Below are positions 43,352 through 51,801 of a stretch of DNA of 64,000 nt, piece after piece. Both the position numbers and the translations under genes were made by a program. The stretch is taken from assembly GCF_900104895.1 (NCBI RefSeq), contig NZ_LT629742.1:310001-374000 (forward strand), in the 5' to 3' direction. Under the pieces are notes generated by a model that did not search any database, was not told where the DNA came from, and saw only the letters and a list, made by a program, of their open reading frames with translations. This stretch comes from Microterricola viridarii (GTDB lineage: Bacteria > Actinomycetota > Actinomycetes > Actinomycetales > Microbacteriaceae). Every line of letters begins with the position of its first letter. Within the stretch, counting starts at the first letter, position 1.

Positions 43352-44473
43352 CTACTGCCTGCCGGCCCGCTCGTCCGTGAGCGACTGGGCCAGGCGCCGG
43401 CCGGCCTCGCGCAGCCAGTGGGCCGGCTCGGCCAGAGCCGCGGCGGGGGAGCCGGCCAGCTCGGTGAGCGAGAGGGCGCCGGCGAAGCCACCGCTCTGGG
43501 CCTCGATCGCGCCCGCGACGAGGAGGGCGGGGATGCCGGCATCCGCCGCGAGCCCGGCCAGGTGAGCGGGCACCTTGCCCGCCGCCGATTGGCTGTCGAA
43601 GCGGCCCTCGCCGGTGATGACGACGGAGGCCGCGGCCACGGCATCGGGCAGCCGCATCGCCTGCCCGACCGCCGCCGCGCCCGGCAGGATCGTCGCGCCC
43701 CAGTGCAGCAGGCCGAAGCCGGTTCCGCCCGCAGCGCCCGCGCCGGGGGTGTCGGTCCGGCCGGGCAGCAGCCGGGCCAGTCGGCGCAGCCCGGACTCGA
43801 TGCCCTCGACCTGGTCGGGGTTCGCGCCCTTCTGCGGGCCGAACACGGCGGCCGCGCCGCGCGGCCCGAGCAGCGGGTTGTCGACGTCGGAGAGGATCTG
43901 CGCCCCGCCGGGCGGCAGCGGGCGCAGCCCGTCCAGGCGGGCCCGCGCCAGCTGGCCGAGGCCGCGGTTGCCGAGCCGGATCGGACGCCCGGTGGCATCC
44001 GTGAAGAAGGCGCCGAGGGCGGTGAGCGCGCCGGCACCGCCGTCGCTGGAGGAGCTGCCGCCGAGCGCCAGCAGCAGGCGGTGCACGCCGTGGTCGAGGG
44101 CGGCCGCGATCGCCTGGCCGAAGCCGAGGGTGTGCGCGTCCAGCGGGCGCAGCGGGTCGAGCAGGGTGAGCCCGCTCGTGTTGGCGAGCTCGACGACGCC
44201 GGTGCCGCCGTTCTCACCCGGCAGCAGCAGCCACTCCGCCTGCACCGGAAGGTTGTCTGGCCCCTGCACGGTGACGGGCATGCGGATGCCGCCCGGCACC
44301 GCCATCGCGAAGGCGTCGAGCGTGCCCTCCCCGCCGTCGGCCATCGGCATCAGCCGTAGCTCGTCGCCCGGGCGCACGGAGTCCCAGCCATCGGCGAGGG
44401 CGCGCGCGGCATCCGCGGCCGACAGGGTGCCCTTGAACGAGTCGGGGGCGATCACGACAGTCTCAGCGGTCAC
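43352..44473 (-). CDS. Glycerate kinase (GlxK family)
   Basis: 373 residues from GTG 44473, with GGAGGAGGG just upstream. VIAPDSFKGTLSAADAARALADGW, MPMADGGEGTLDAF, LALGGSSSSDGGAGALTALGAFF and VITGEGRFDSQSAAGKVPAHLAGLA are the family signatures, including phosphate and substrate loops. It phosphorylates D-glycerate to 2- or 3-phosphoglycerate, linking glyoxylate, serine or allantoin breakdown to glycolysis. No glyoxylate genes lie nearby. Confidence 0.93.
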   Translation of the reverse strand: MTAETVVIAPDSFKGTLSAADAARALADGWDSVRPGDELRLMPMADGGEGTLDAFAMAVPGGIRMPVTVQGPDNLPVQAEWLLLPGENGGTGVVELANTSGLTLLDPLRPLDAHTLGFGQAIAAALDHGVHRLLLALGGSSSSDGGAGALTALGAFFTDATGRPIRLGNRGLGQLARARLDGLRPLPPGGAQILSDVDNPLLGPRGAAAVFGPQKGANPDQVEGIESGLRRLARLLPGRTDTPGAGAAGGTGFGLLHWGATILPGAAAVGQAMRLPDAVAAASVVITGEGRFDSQSAAGKVPAHLAGLAADAGIPALLVAGAIEAQSGGFAGALSLTELAGSPAAALAEPAHWLREAGRRLAQSLTDERAGRQ

Positions 44474-44496
44474 GGCACCCTCCTCCTGCTCCGACC

Positions 44497-45333
44497 CTAC
44501 CGGCCTCCGCGGGGCCGGCCGCCGCGCTCGCGCGGCTCGCCGTCCTCCTCGGCGAGGGCGGCCTTCCACTCGCGGAAGCCGTCCTCGCTGCGGCCGCGGC
44601 GCCAGTAGCCAGAGATCGAGAGCTGCTCGCGGGCCAGACCGCGCTCCGTGCGCAGGTAGGGGCGCAGGCCGCGCATGACCTCCTCGGCCTCGCCGTGCAC
44701 GAAGGCGTGCACGCGGCCGTCCAGCCACTCCACGCCGCGCACCGCGGCCTCGAGCAGGCCCTCCGCGGTGTCGCCGTCGCGGTGCACGAAGGTGACCGTC
44801 GCGTTCGCGGGCAGCGGCAGCTCCGGCTCGTGGGCGGCCGACTCGACGAGCACCACCACCCGGGCCACGGCGCCCTGGGGCAGCGCCTCCAGCGCGGCGG
44901 AGACGGCCGGCACGGCCGACTCGTCGCCGACGAGCAGGTGCCAGTCCGCCTCCGGGTTCGGCCGGTAGGCGCCGCCCGGCCCGTTGGCGATCAGGGTGTC
45001 GCCGACCTCGGCCCGCGCCGCCCACGGGCCGGCGATGCCCTCGTCGCCGTGCACGACGAAGTCGATGGCCATCGTGCCGGCCTCGACATCGGGGTACAGC
45101 GCCGTGTAGGTGCGGACGTCGGGCAGGAGCTCCGGGGCGACGGTGCCGCGCAGCGCGCGCACATCGACCTGGTCGCCGTAGTCGACGCCGGGCTTCGGGA
45201 AGACGAGCTTCACATAACGGTCGGCGAAGCCGCTCTCCGCGAAGGCGGAGAGGTCGGCGCTGTGCAGGTGCACGCGCCGGAGCGAGGGGGTGATCCACGA
45301 CGTCCCGGTGACGGTGAAATGGGTGGTCGGCAC
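44497..45333 (-). CDS. Siderophore-interacting protein, FAD-dependent ferric reductase
   Basis: 278 residues. FAD-binding domain: SLRRVHLHSADLSAF, DRYVKLVFP, and VRTYTALYPDVEAGTMAIDFVVHGDEGIAGPWA (RxYT motif for FAD). C-terminal SIP domain: HLLVGDESAVPAVSAALEALP, and the GYWRRGRSEDGFREWK motif at the end. It reduces ferric siderophores to release iron. GTG 45333 follows GGAAGGAAG. It diverges from the MFS exporter. No iron box was recognised. Confidence 0.92.
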   Translation of the reverse strand: MPTTHFTVTGTSWITPSLRRVHLHSADLSAFAESGFADRYVKLVFPKPGVDYGDQVDVRALRGTVAPELLPDVRTYTALYPDVEAGTMAIDFVVHGDEGIAGPWAARAEVGDTLIANGPGGAYRPNPEADWHLLVGDESAVPAVSAALEALPQGAVARVVVLVESAAHEPELPLPANATVTFVHRDGDTAEGLLEAAVRGVEWLDGRVHAFVHGEAEEVMRGLRPYLRTERGLAREQLSISGYWRRGRSEDGFREWKAALAEEDGEPRERGGRPRGGR

Positions 45334-45458
45334 GGCGGCTTCCTTCCAAGGGGTGTTCTCTCAATGTGGCACAGTTGCGGCGGCCGGGTGAACGGCCGCC
45401 CGGCCGGGGCGGGTCGGCCGGTGCGGGCAGCGCGGCCGCCCCGTGGCAGCCGTGCTGG

Positions 45459-45464
45459 TAAACT
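45459..45464 (+). promoter_or_regulatory. Probable -10 box of the MFS exporter gene
   Basis: TAAACT fits TAnnnT and stands in the only AT-richer part of the divergent region. A matching -35 was not recognised. Transcription from about 45471 would give a leader of about 115 bases. Confidence 0.55.
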
Positions 45465-45496
45465 CGATCATCTGTTCGACCGCAGCTCTGGTCGAA

Positions 45497-45541
45497 GTGG
45501 TCACGTGCCCGCCCTCGTGCGGCCCGTGGTCCGAGGCTTGA
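45497..45541 (+). CDS. Candidate 14-codon leader peptide upstream of the MFS exporter
   Basis: GTG-initiated reading frame MVTCPPSCGPWSEA ending TGA at 45539-45541. The stop overlaps the first bases of the left arm of the hairpin that hides the exporter ribosome site, the geometry of leader peptides in translational attenuation. Two Cys, a Pro-Pro pair and Trp occur within 14 codons. No strong ribosome site precedes the GTG, so translation is unproven. Confidence 0.4.
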   Translation: MVTCPPSCGPWSEA

Positions 45542-45581
45542 AACCTCCGGCACCCCTCGTTCATCGAAGCCCGGAGGTTTC
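45540..45581 (+). promoter_or_regulatory. Ribosome-site-sequestering hairpin in the MFS exporter leader
   Basis: GAAACCTCCGG (45540-45550) pairs perfectly with CCGGAGGTTTC (45571-45581). The right arm contains GGAGG (45573-45577), 8 bases before the TTG start at 45586. CGAGG (45532-45536) can instead pair with CCTCG (45554-45558), offering an alternative fold. Two further hairpins lie upstream (TTCGACC/GGTCGAA, and CCGC/GCGG). Confidence 0.75.
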
Positions 45582-45585
45582 TCCC

Positions 45586-47070
45586 TTGTATCGTTCTTCC
45601 TCGCCCGCGACCGCGCCCGTGCCCACGGTCGACGCCCAGCACGCGAAGCGCTGGTGGGCGCTGGCCGTGCTCTCGCTCACCCAGCTCGTCGTCGTGCTCG
45701 ACGGCACCATCGTCAACATCGCCCTCCCGCAGGCGCAGCTGGAGCTCGGCCTCTCCGACGGCCAGCGCCAGTGGGTGGTCACCGCCTACGCCCTGGCGTT
45801 CGGCGCCCTGCTGCTGCTCGGCGGGCGCATCGCCGACTACTGGGGCCGCAAGCGCACCTTCATGGTCGGCATGCTCGGCTTCGGCGCGGCATCCGTCTTC
45901 GGCGGCGTCGCCCAGAGCGGTATGGAGCTGATCATCGCCCGCGGTCTCCAGGGCGCCTTCGCCGCCCTGCTCGCCCCGGCGGCCCTCGCGCTGCTGACGG
46001 TCACCTTCACCCACGGCAAGGAGCGCAACACCGCCTTCGCGATCTTCGGAACCGTCGCCGGCACGGGCGCAGCGATCGGCCTGCTGCTCGGCGGCGTGCT
46101 CACCGAGTTCGCCGACTGGCGCTGGTGCCTGCTCGTCAACGTCTTCTTCGTCCTCGCCGGGCTGATCGGCGGCCTGCTGTTCGTCACCGAGTCCAAGGCG
46201 CCGGGCGAGAACCGCTACGACTGGGCCGGCGCGGTCACCGTGACGCTGGGCCTCGGCGCCCTCGTCTACGGCTTCACCCTGGCCGAGCACGGCTGGGCCG
46301 AGCTCGACACCATCGGCTTCCTCGCCCTCGGCGTGCTGCTGCTCGCGGCGTTCGTCGTGATCGAGTCGCGGGTGGCGCAGCCGCTGCTGCCGCTCCGCGT
46401 CGTGCTCCACCGCGTGCGCGGCGGGGCCTACCTGATCCAGGCGGTGATCGGCAGCGCCATGATCGGCGGCACCGTCTACCTCGCCTTCCACCTGCAGATC
46501 GTGCTCGGCTTCTCGCCGCTCACCGCCGGGGTCGCCTCCCTGCCGATGACCGTCGTCATCATGTTCTGCGTGCCCTTCATCACCAAGCTGCTGCCTGTGA
46601 TCGGCCCGCGCCCGATGATGATCGTCGGGCCGCTCATCGCCGCCGTCGGACTGTTCTGGCTGAGCGGGATCACGGCAGACGGCAACTACTTCACGCAGGT
46701 GCTTCCCGGACTGGTGATCCTCGGCGTCGGCATGGCGAACCTCTTCGTGCCGGTGCAGAACCTCGCCCTGATCGGCGTTGCGCCCGAGGATGCCGGCGCG
46801 GCATCCGCCATGGCCAACTCCGCCAGCCAGATCGGCGGCTCGATCGGGCTCGCGGTGTTCACCGCCCTCTACTCCACGGCGGCCTCGGCGCAGGCGGAGC
46901 TGGACCCCACCGCGCCGCTCGCGGCCTTCACCGCCGGTTACTCGGTCGTGTTCGCCTCGGCTGCGGTCGCGATGCTCGCCGGTGCCGTGATCGCCGCGGT
47001 GTTCATCCGCGGGCGCAAGGAAGAGCTGATGCCGTTCGGCGAGGCATCGGCCGCCGTGCACGTCGGCTAG
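45586..47070 (+). CDS. DHA2-family MFS multidrug exporter
   Basis: 494 residues with about 14 membrane helices. VVLDGTIVNIALPQAQLELGLSDGQRQWVVTAYALAFGALLLLGGRIADYWGRKRTF carries motif D1 and motif A (GRIADYWGRKR), ARGLQGAFAALLAPAALAL contains motif B/C-like residues, and the EmrB/QacA pattern continues through GAASAMANSASQIGGSIGLAVFTAL. It exports drugs or toxic compounds by proton antiport. TTG 45586 fits the GGAGG spacing. The leader suggests inducible translation. It converges with the DUF2871 gene, sharing CTAG at the stops. Confidence 0.92.
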   Translation: MYRSSSPATAPVPTVDAQHAKRWWALAVLSLTQLVVVLDGTIVNIALPQAQLELGLSDGQRQWVVTAYALAFGALLLLGGRIADYWGRKRTFMVGMLGFGAASVFGGVAQSGMELIIARGLQGAFAALLAPAALALLTVTFTHGKERNTAFAIFGTVAGTGAAIGLLLGGVLTEFADWRWCLLVNVFFVLAGLIGGLLFVTESKAPGENRYDWAGAVTVTLGLGALVYGFTLAEHGWAELDTIGFLALGVLLLAAFVVIESRVAQPLLPLRVVLHRVRGGAYLIQAVIGSAMIGGTVYLAFHLQIVLGFSPLTAGVASLPMTVVIMFCVPFITKLLPVIGPRPMMIVGPLIAAVGLFWLSGITADGNYFTQVLPGLVILGVGMANLFVPVQNLALIGVAPEDAGAASAMANSASQIGGSIGLAVFTALYSTAASAQAELDPTAPLAAFTAGYSVVFASAAVAMLAGAVIAAVFIRGRKEELMPFGEASAAVHVG

Positions 47071-47510
47071 GAGCCGGCCGGGACGGCCTTCTTCGCGGCC
47101 TGCTGGGCCAGGACGCCGGGGCGGAGCGCCAGGAAGAGCAGCACCATGCCCACGGTGAGCAGGATGTGGCCGATCCCGGCGATGCCGGCGATCATCGCCG
47201 TTGACTCCTGGCCGAGCACGGTCAGCGAGCCGTGCCAGACCATCATGGCCGAGGTGATGACCACGCCGGCGTTGTAGGTCCAGAAGAACCATGGGAACAG
47301 CTTGCTCTCCGACATCCCGAACAGCTTCTCCAGCGCCAGCACGATCAGCAGCACGATGAAGCCGAGGGCGAGCAGGTGCGTGTGCACCAGGCCGAGCTGG
47401 GTGAACTGGCCGTCGGGGAAGTCGTTGGCCTTGGTGAACTCCCGGTAGAACAGGCCCGACGCAACGCCGAGCCCCATGTAGACGAATGCGGCGTAGAAGA
47501 GCTTGGTCAT
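47067..47510 (-). CDS. DUF2871-type integral membrane protein
   Basis: 147 residues, four membrane helices (about 4-22, 45-63, 76-98, 110-132). MTKLFYAAFVYMGLGVASGLFYREFTKANDF and TQLGLVHTHLLALGFIVLLIVLALEKLFG are family-typical, with conserved His-x-His in VHTHLLALG that may bind haem or metal. The start is ATG 47510; a longer frame to 47540 is less likely. The stop shares CTAG with the MFS gene stop. The gene follows the NarL-type regulator at a distance of 44 bp on the same strand. Confidence 0.8.
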   Translation of the reverse strand: MTKLFYAAFVYMGLGVASGLFYREFTKANDFPDGQFTQLGLVHTHLLALGFIVLLIVLALEKLFGMSESKLFPWFFWTYNAGVVITSAMMVWHGSLTVLGQESTAMIAGIAGIGHILLTVGMVLLFLALRPGVLAQQAAKKAVPAGS

Positions 47511-47554
47511 GGTGTTCCATCCATTCTGTCGGTGCAGCACTTCGGGGCGTGGGG

Positions 47555-48175
47555 TCAGAGCAGGCCGGTCTCCCGGGCGACGGAGACCGCCTTGGCGCGG
47601 CTCTCGACGTTGAGCTTGCTGAACAGGTGCACGAGGTGCGTCTTCACGGTCGCCTCGGTGACGAACAGCTCGCGGGCGATCTCGCGGTTGGAGGCGCCGG
47701 TGCCGAGCAGCCGCAGCACCTCCATCTCGCGCTCGGTGAGCCGGGGGCGGGGGTGCCGCATGCCGTCGACGACGCGCTTGGCCATCTCCGGGGCGAGCAC
47801 CATGCCGCCGCGGGCGGCCTCCTTGAGCGAGGAGACGATGGTGGCCGGCGAGACATCCTTGAGCAGGTAGCCGGCGGCCCCCGCCTCGATGGCGCGCAGG
47901 ATCTCCACGTCGCGGTCGAAGGTGGTGAGGATGATGACCGCCGGCGCCGGCTGCTGGGCGCGCAGCGCCGCGGTGGTCTCGACGCCGTCGATGCCGTCGC
48001 CGAGCCGCAGGTCGCAGAGCACGACATCGGGGTGCAGGTGCTCGGCCAGGGCGATGGCCTCCTCGCCGGATGCCGCCTCGCCGACGACCTGCACGTCGTC
48101 GCTGTTGTCGAACAGCGCGCGCAGGCCGGTGCGCACCACCGGGTGGTCATCCACCAGCAGAACCGTGATCGCCAT
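47555..48175 (-). CDS. NarL/LuxR-type response regulator
   Basis: 206 residues. Receiver with DDH at 9-11, phospho-acceptor Asp55 in VVLCDLRLGD, TTFD and Lys in YLLKDVSPA. The C-terminal LuxR helix-turn-helix reads LTEREMEVLRLLGTGASNREIARELFVTEATVKTHLVHLFSKL. It is regulated by the kinase encoded 2 bp upstream. The pair is downstream of an MMPL transporter, so it likely controls that transporter; the three GGTTGA boxes at 51664-51694 are candidate sites. Confidence 0.94.
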   Translation of the reverse strand: MAITVLLVDDHPVVRTGLRALFDNSDDVQVVGEAASGEEAIALAEHLHPDVVLCDLRLGDGIDGVETTAALRAQQPAPAVIILTTFDRDVEILRAIEAGAAGYLLKDVSPATIVSSLKEAARGGMVLAPEMAKRVVDGMRHPRPRLTEREMEVLRLLGTGASNREIARELFVTEATVKTHLVHLFSKLNVESRAKAVSVARETGLL

Positions 48176-48177
48176 CC

Positions 48178-49473
48178 CTAGCCCTCCGCCTTCAGGCCGC
48201 GCGCGAGCGGCACGTGGGCCGAGAGCGCGGCGCCCTCTCCCGGGGCGCTCTCCACGTCGAGCCCGCCGCCCAGCTCGCGGAGCCTGGCCCGCATCGAGTG
48301 CAGGCCGTAGCCGCCGCCCGCGGAGGTGCCGGCCCCCGCGTCCCAGGCGCGGGCGTCGAAGCCGCGGCCGTCGTCGACGATGTCCAGGCGCACCGAGTCG
48401 CCGGCATCCGCCAGGTTCACCACCACGCGGCTGGCCTCGGCGTGCTGGCGCACATTGGCCAGCGCCGACTGCGCCGTGCGCAGCAGGGCGACCTCCACGG
48501 TGGTGGGCAGCGCCGGCAGGCCGTCGTCGACGCGCAGCTCCGTCACGATCCCGCTCTCCTCGGTGAGCCGGTCGAGCATGCGCCGGAGCGCCCCGGCCAG
48601 GGCGACCTCCTCGAGCTCGGACGGCGCCAGGGCGGCGACGATGCGGCGCACGTCGACGAGGTTGTCGCGGGCGATGGCGTCGATCTGGGCCAGCGTGCGC
48701 GGCATCCGCTCGCCCTGCCCGTTCTCGTTCTGTGCGCTCTCGAGGGCGCCCGTCGCCAGCAGCGAGATGGAGGAGAAGCCCTGGGCGATGGTGTCGTGGA
48801 TGTCGCGCGAGATGCGGGTGCGCTCGGCCTTGGCGCCAGCGAGCCGCTGGGTCTGGGCGAGCTCCTCCTGCAGCGCGGCCATCTCCTGCTGCGCCTGCAC
48901 GAGCGAGGCCACCAGGCGCTGGCGCTCGCGCAGGTCGTTGACCAGCTCGACATAGCCGCGGGAGATGCTGAGCGCGAAGGTGCCGCCGAGCAGCGGCCCG
49001 ATGATGGTGGCGTAGTTGGTGCTGCCGAACTGCAGGATCGGCGCCACCGTCACCACCGCGAAGATCGCGACGGAGAACGGGATCGCCCAGCGCAGGCGCA
49101 GCACGTAGCCCGCGAGCAGCCAGAGCGGGAACGCCAGCCAGATGAACTCGGCGGACGCCGCGACGGCCCCCACCCAGATGAGGGCGAGCCCGGCCAGCCA
49201 CCAGCCGCCGACGTGGCGGCCCTGCACGCGGCCGGCCAGCAGGATGCCGCCGGCGTACCAGCCGGCGAAGGCGAGCGCCCCGGTCAGCACCGGCGCGAGC
49301 GGCACGGCGTCGACGGCGGCCCGCGTCGCCGCCACGACGATGAGCGCCGCCGTGATCAGGTGCAGGCCGATCTGCATCGAGCGGATGGTGGTGCTCAGGG
49401 CGCGCGGCGTGCGCTGCGCGTCCTGAGCACCCGCGCTACCGGGTGAGGACTGCGTCAGCGGAGTGCGTGCCAT
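48178..49473 (-). CDS. NarL-type sensor histidine kinase (HisKA_3)
   Basis: 431 residues. About six membrane helices in the first 160 residues without a large extracellular domain, so the signal is probably sensed in the membrane. A coiled coil follows, then the dimerisation box ERTRISRDIHDTIAQGFSSISLLATGAL with the phospho-acceptor His, and the ATPase domain ending DDGRGFD and GGYGLHSMRARL. ATG 49473 overlaps the MMPL gene 3' end by 38 bp; GTG 49521 would overlap by more. The regulator gene follows after 2 bp. Confidence 0.92.
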   Translation of the reverse strand: MARTPLTQSSPGSAGAQDAQRTPRALSTTIRSMQIGLHLITAALIVVAATRAAVDAVPLAPVLTGALAFAGWYAGGILLAGRVQGRHVGGWWLAGLALIWVGAVAASAEFIWLAFPLWLLAGYVLRLRWAIPFSVAIFAVVTVAPILQFGSTNYATIIGPLLGGTFALSISRGYVELVNDLRERQRLVASLVQAQQEMAALQEELAQTQRLAGAKAERTRISRDIHDTIAQGFSSISLLATGALESAQNENGQGERMPRTLAQIDAIARDNLVDVRRIVAALAPSELEEVALAGALRRMLDRLTEESGIVTELRVDDGLPALPTTVEVALLRTAQSALANVRQHAEASRVVVNLADAGDSVRLDIVDDGRGFDARAWDAGAGTSAGGGYGLHSMRARLRELGGGLDVESAPGEGAALSAHVPLARGLKAEG

Positions 49474-51619
49474 GCTCCGATTCTCCCCCGTCGGGTGCGT
49501 CGGCGGGGGCGTTGTCGACACCCCGGCGTGCCTGCGGCGGGCGGGACGGCCACCAGATGCGATCGCCGACCAGGCTGAAGATCGCGGGAACGATCACGGT
49601 GCGCACCACCAGGGTGTCGACGATCACGCCGAGCCCGACGATCAGGCCGAGCTGGCCGAGCGTGACCAGCGGCAGCATGCCGAGGGCCGCGAAGACACCG
49701 GCCAGCACGATGCCGGCGCTGGTGATCACGCCTCCGGTGCGCCCGACGGCGCGCACCATGCCCTGCTTGGTGCCGTGCAGTGCGGCCTCGCTCCGAGCCC
49801 GGTGCACCAGGAAGATCGTGTAGTCGATGCCCAGCGCGACGAGGAAGAGGAAGGAGAGCAACGGAACCTGCAGGTCGAGCGCGTCCTGGCCGAACAGCAC
49901 CCGGCTGAGCCAGGCTCCGAGGCCGATGGCGGCGACGGCGCTGAACACGTTGACGACGAGCAGCAGCAGCGGCGCGACGAGCGAGCGCAGCAGCAGGAGC
50001 AGCACGAGGAAGCTCACCGCGAGCACCAGCGGGGCGATCAGCAGGAGGTCCTGCACGTTGCCGGCGCGGGCGTCGAAGTCCTCGGCCACGGCGCCGCCGA
50101 CGAGGGCGTCCGCCCCGTCGACGCCGTGCACGGCCGTGCGCAGGTCCTCGACGAGGGCGAGGCTCTCCGGCGTGCCAGGGCCGGGCTCGCCGGTGACCAT
50201 CAGCTTGCCGAGCGTGCCGTCCTCAGACTCGCCGAGCGGGGTGACCCGCACGACGCCGGGGATGTCTGCGGCTGCGCGCACCTCGTCGATCGCCCCGCTG
50301 TTGGCGATCACGATCATCGGCTGCGACTCCCCGGCGGGGAAGTGCTCGGAAAGGGTCTCGAGGCCGGCGGCGGACTCGGACGCGACCCGGAACTTCTCGG
50401 TCTGGTTCAGGCCGATCGAGGTGCCGAACAGGCCGGTGGCCATGATGGCCAGCAGGGCGCCGCCGGCGACGAGCGACACGACGGGGCGGGCGACGACGCG
50501 GGTGGCGACCGCGCCCCAGAAGCCCGGGCGGGTGCTGCCCGTGGCGGTGCCGCTCGTGCCCGCGGTGCTCTGCCCCGCGGTGGCTGCGCTGGGGCGCGGG
50601 ACGAAGGGCCAGAACACGCGGCGTCCGCACACGGCGAGCAGCGGCGGCAGCGCGAAGAGCACGGCGGCGAGGGCGATCAGCAGGCCGACGGCCGAGGAGA
50701 TGCCGAGGCCGCGGGTGCCGGGGATGACGGCGAAGACGAGGGTCAGCAGGGCCAGCACGACGGTGACGTTGGAGGCGAGGATGGCCGGGGCGGTTCCGCG
50801 CCAGGCCGCGGCGAGGGCGCGGCGGTGGTCGTCGGTCTTCAGCAGCTCCTCGCGGTAGCGCGAGATGAGCAGCAGGGCGTAGTTCGTGCCGGCGCCGAAC
50901 ACGAGCACGCTGATGATGCCGGCGTCGAACTCGAGGCCGAGCGCGGTGCCGACGGCGTTCGTGGCGAGGCTGGCGCCGCGGTCGGCGATCGCCACGACCG
51001 TGAGCGGGATCAGCCACAGAACGGGGGAGCGGTAGGTGAGGATCAGCAGCAGGGCGACGATGCCGATGGTCACGAGCAGCAGGGTGAAGTCGGCGCCCTC
51101 GAAGGAGGCGGCGATGTCGGCGCCGAACGCCGAGCCGCCGGTCACCTGCGCGGTGATGCCGTGGATCGGGTTGTCGGCGAGCTCGGCGCGCAGCGCCTTC
51201 ACGGTCTGGGCGGTCGCCGTGTTGTCCTCGCCGAGCGTGATCGAGGTCTGGATGACGGCCGCCTGGCCGTCCTCGCTCGTGAACGGGCGGGAGGCCTCGT
51301 GGCCGGTGACGGCGTCGATGCCGGGCACCTGCGCGGTCAGCGCCGCCATGTCGGCATCCGTCAGGGCGCCGCCGTCATCGCGGGTCGCGACGATCAGCAC
51401 CGAGCCCTCGTCGCTGCCGGCGAACTGATCTGCGAGGGCCTTCACCTGGGCCGACTCGGAGTTCGCGGGCGACGCGGACACGCCCGCCGGGGCCTCGGCC
51501 CCGCTGAGCATGCCGAACAGGGCCACGATCGCGAGCAGCACGAGGGTGAGTGAGACCCAGGCGCCGCGGCGTGAGGTCAGGCGCTCGGGAAGAGAGGAAC
51601 GGACACGCGAATCAGACAT
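49436..51619 (-). CDS. MMPL/RND-superfamily transporter
   Basis: 727 residues, two homologous halves each with an MMPL domain: first helix (about 20-40), a large extracellular loop with DQFAGSDEGSVLIVATRDDGGALTDADMAALT, five helices (FGAGTNYALLLISRYREELLK is the conserved helix 4-5 loop), then the repeat with DALVGGAVAEDFDARA, and FLVALGIDYTIFLVHRARSEA in the second half. These transporters export lipids or drugs using the proton gradient. ATG 51619. It is the first gene of an operon with the kinase and response regulator, a common layout for cell-envelope stress control in actinobacteria. Confidence 0.92.
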   Translation of the reverse strand: MSDSRVRSSLPERLTSRRGAWVSLTLVLLAIVALFGMLSGAEAPAGVSASPANSESAQVKALADQFAGSDEGSVLIVATRDDGGALTDADMAALTAQVPGIDAVTGHEASRPFTSEDGQAAVIQTSITLGEDNTATAQTVKALRAELADNPIHGITAQVTGGSAFGADIAASFEGADFTLLLVTIGIVALLLILTYRSPVLWLIPLTVVAIADRGASLATNAVGTALGLEFDAGIISVLVFGAGTNYALLLISRYREELLKTDDHRRALAAAWRGTAPAILASNVTVVLALLTLVFAVIPGTRGLGISSAVGLLIALAAVLFALPPLLAVCGRRVFWPFVPRPSAATAGQSTAGTSGTATGSTRPGFWGAVATRVVARPVVSLVAGGALLAIMATGLFGTSIGLNQTEKFRVASESAAGLETLSEHFPAGESQPMIVIANSGAIDEVRAAADIPGVVRVTPLGESEDGTLGKLMVTGEPGPGTPESLALVEDLRTAVHGVDGADALVGGAVAEDFDARAGNVQDLLLIAPLVLAVSFLVLLLLLRSLVAPLLLLVVNVFSAVAAIGLGAWLSRVLFGQDALDLQVPLLSFLFLVALGIDYTIFLVHRARSEAALHGTKQGMVRAVGRTGGVITSAGIVLAGVFAALGMLPLVTLGQLGLIVGLGVIVDTLVVRTVIVPAIFSLVGDRIWWPSRPPQARRGVDNAPADAPDGGESEHGTHSADAVLTR

Positions 51620-51663
51620 GCTTCCAGTGCACCAGCCGGCCGCATTTCGCGAATCGCGCGGCC

Positions 51664-51694
51664 GGTTGAACTCCTCCTCAACCCTTTGGTTGAG
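51664..51694. promoter_or_regulatory. Three GGTTGA boxes upstream of the MMPL operon
   Basis: GGTTGA at 51664 and 51688, and its inverse TCAACC at 51678. The last two form CTCAACC-CTTT-GGTTGAG (51677-51694), a perfect 7-bp inverted repeat. The position 45-75 bp before the MMPL start suits the binding site of the operon own NarL-type regulator; this is inference. Confidence 0.6.
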
Positions 51695-51736
51695 ACGGAT
51701 GCCGGGTCGCCCCGCTCAGGCACCATCGACTCCCCA

Positions 51737-51772
51737 GAAAACGTGCCAAAACTCCCGGTTTGGCGCGTTTTC
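51737..51772. promoter_or_regulatory. 36-bp inverted repeat in the intergenic region
   Basis: GAAAACGTGCCAAA (51737-51750) pairs with TTTGGCGCGTTTTC (51759-51772) with a single G-T position. It stands between the minus-strand phosphoesterase (51802-52293) and the MMPL gene, and may be a terminator of the phosphoesterase transcript. Its 36-bp span equals that of the core of the 74-bp elements, but the outer 9-mers are absent. Confidence 0.6.
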
Positions 51773-51801
51773 TTGCTTCTCGATTGGGTGGGCGGGGTGG
51801 G

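Noticed and set aside
43352-45553. 733-residue minus-strand reading frame
   Set aside because: Only its last 373 codons are glycerate kinase; the first part is an alternate frame of the siderophore-interacting protein gene.
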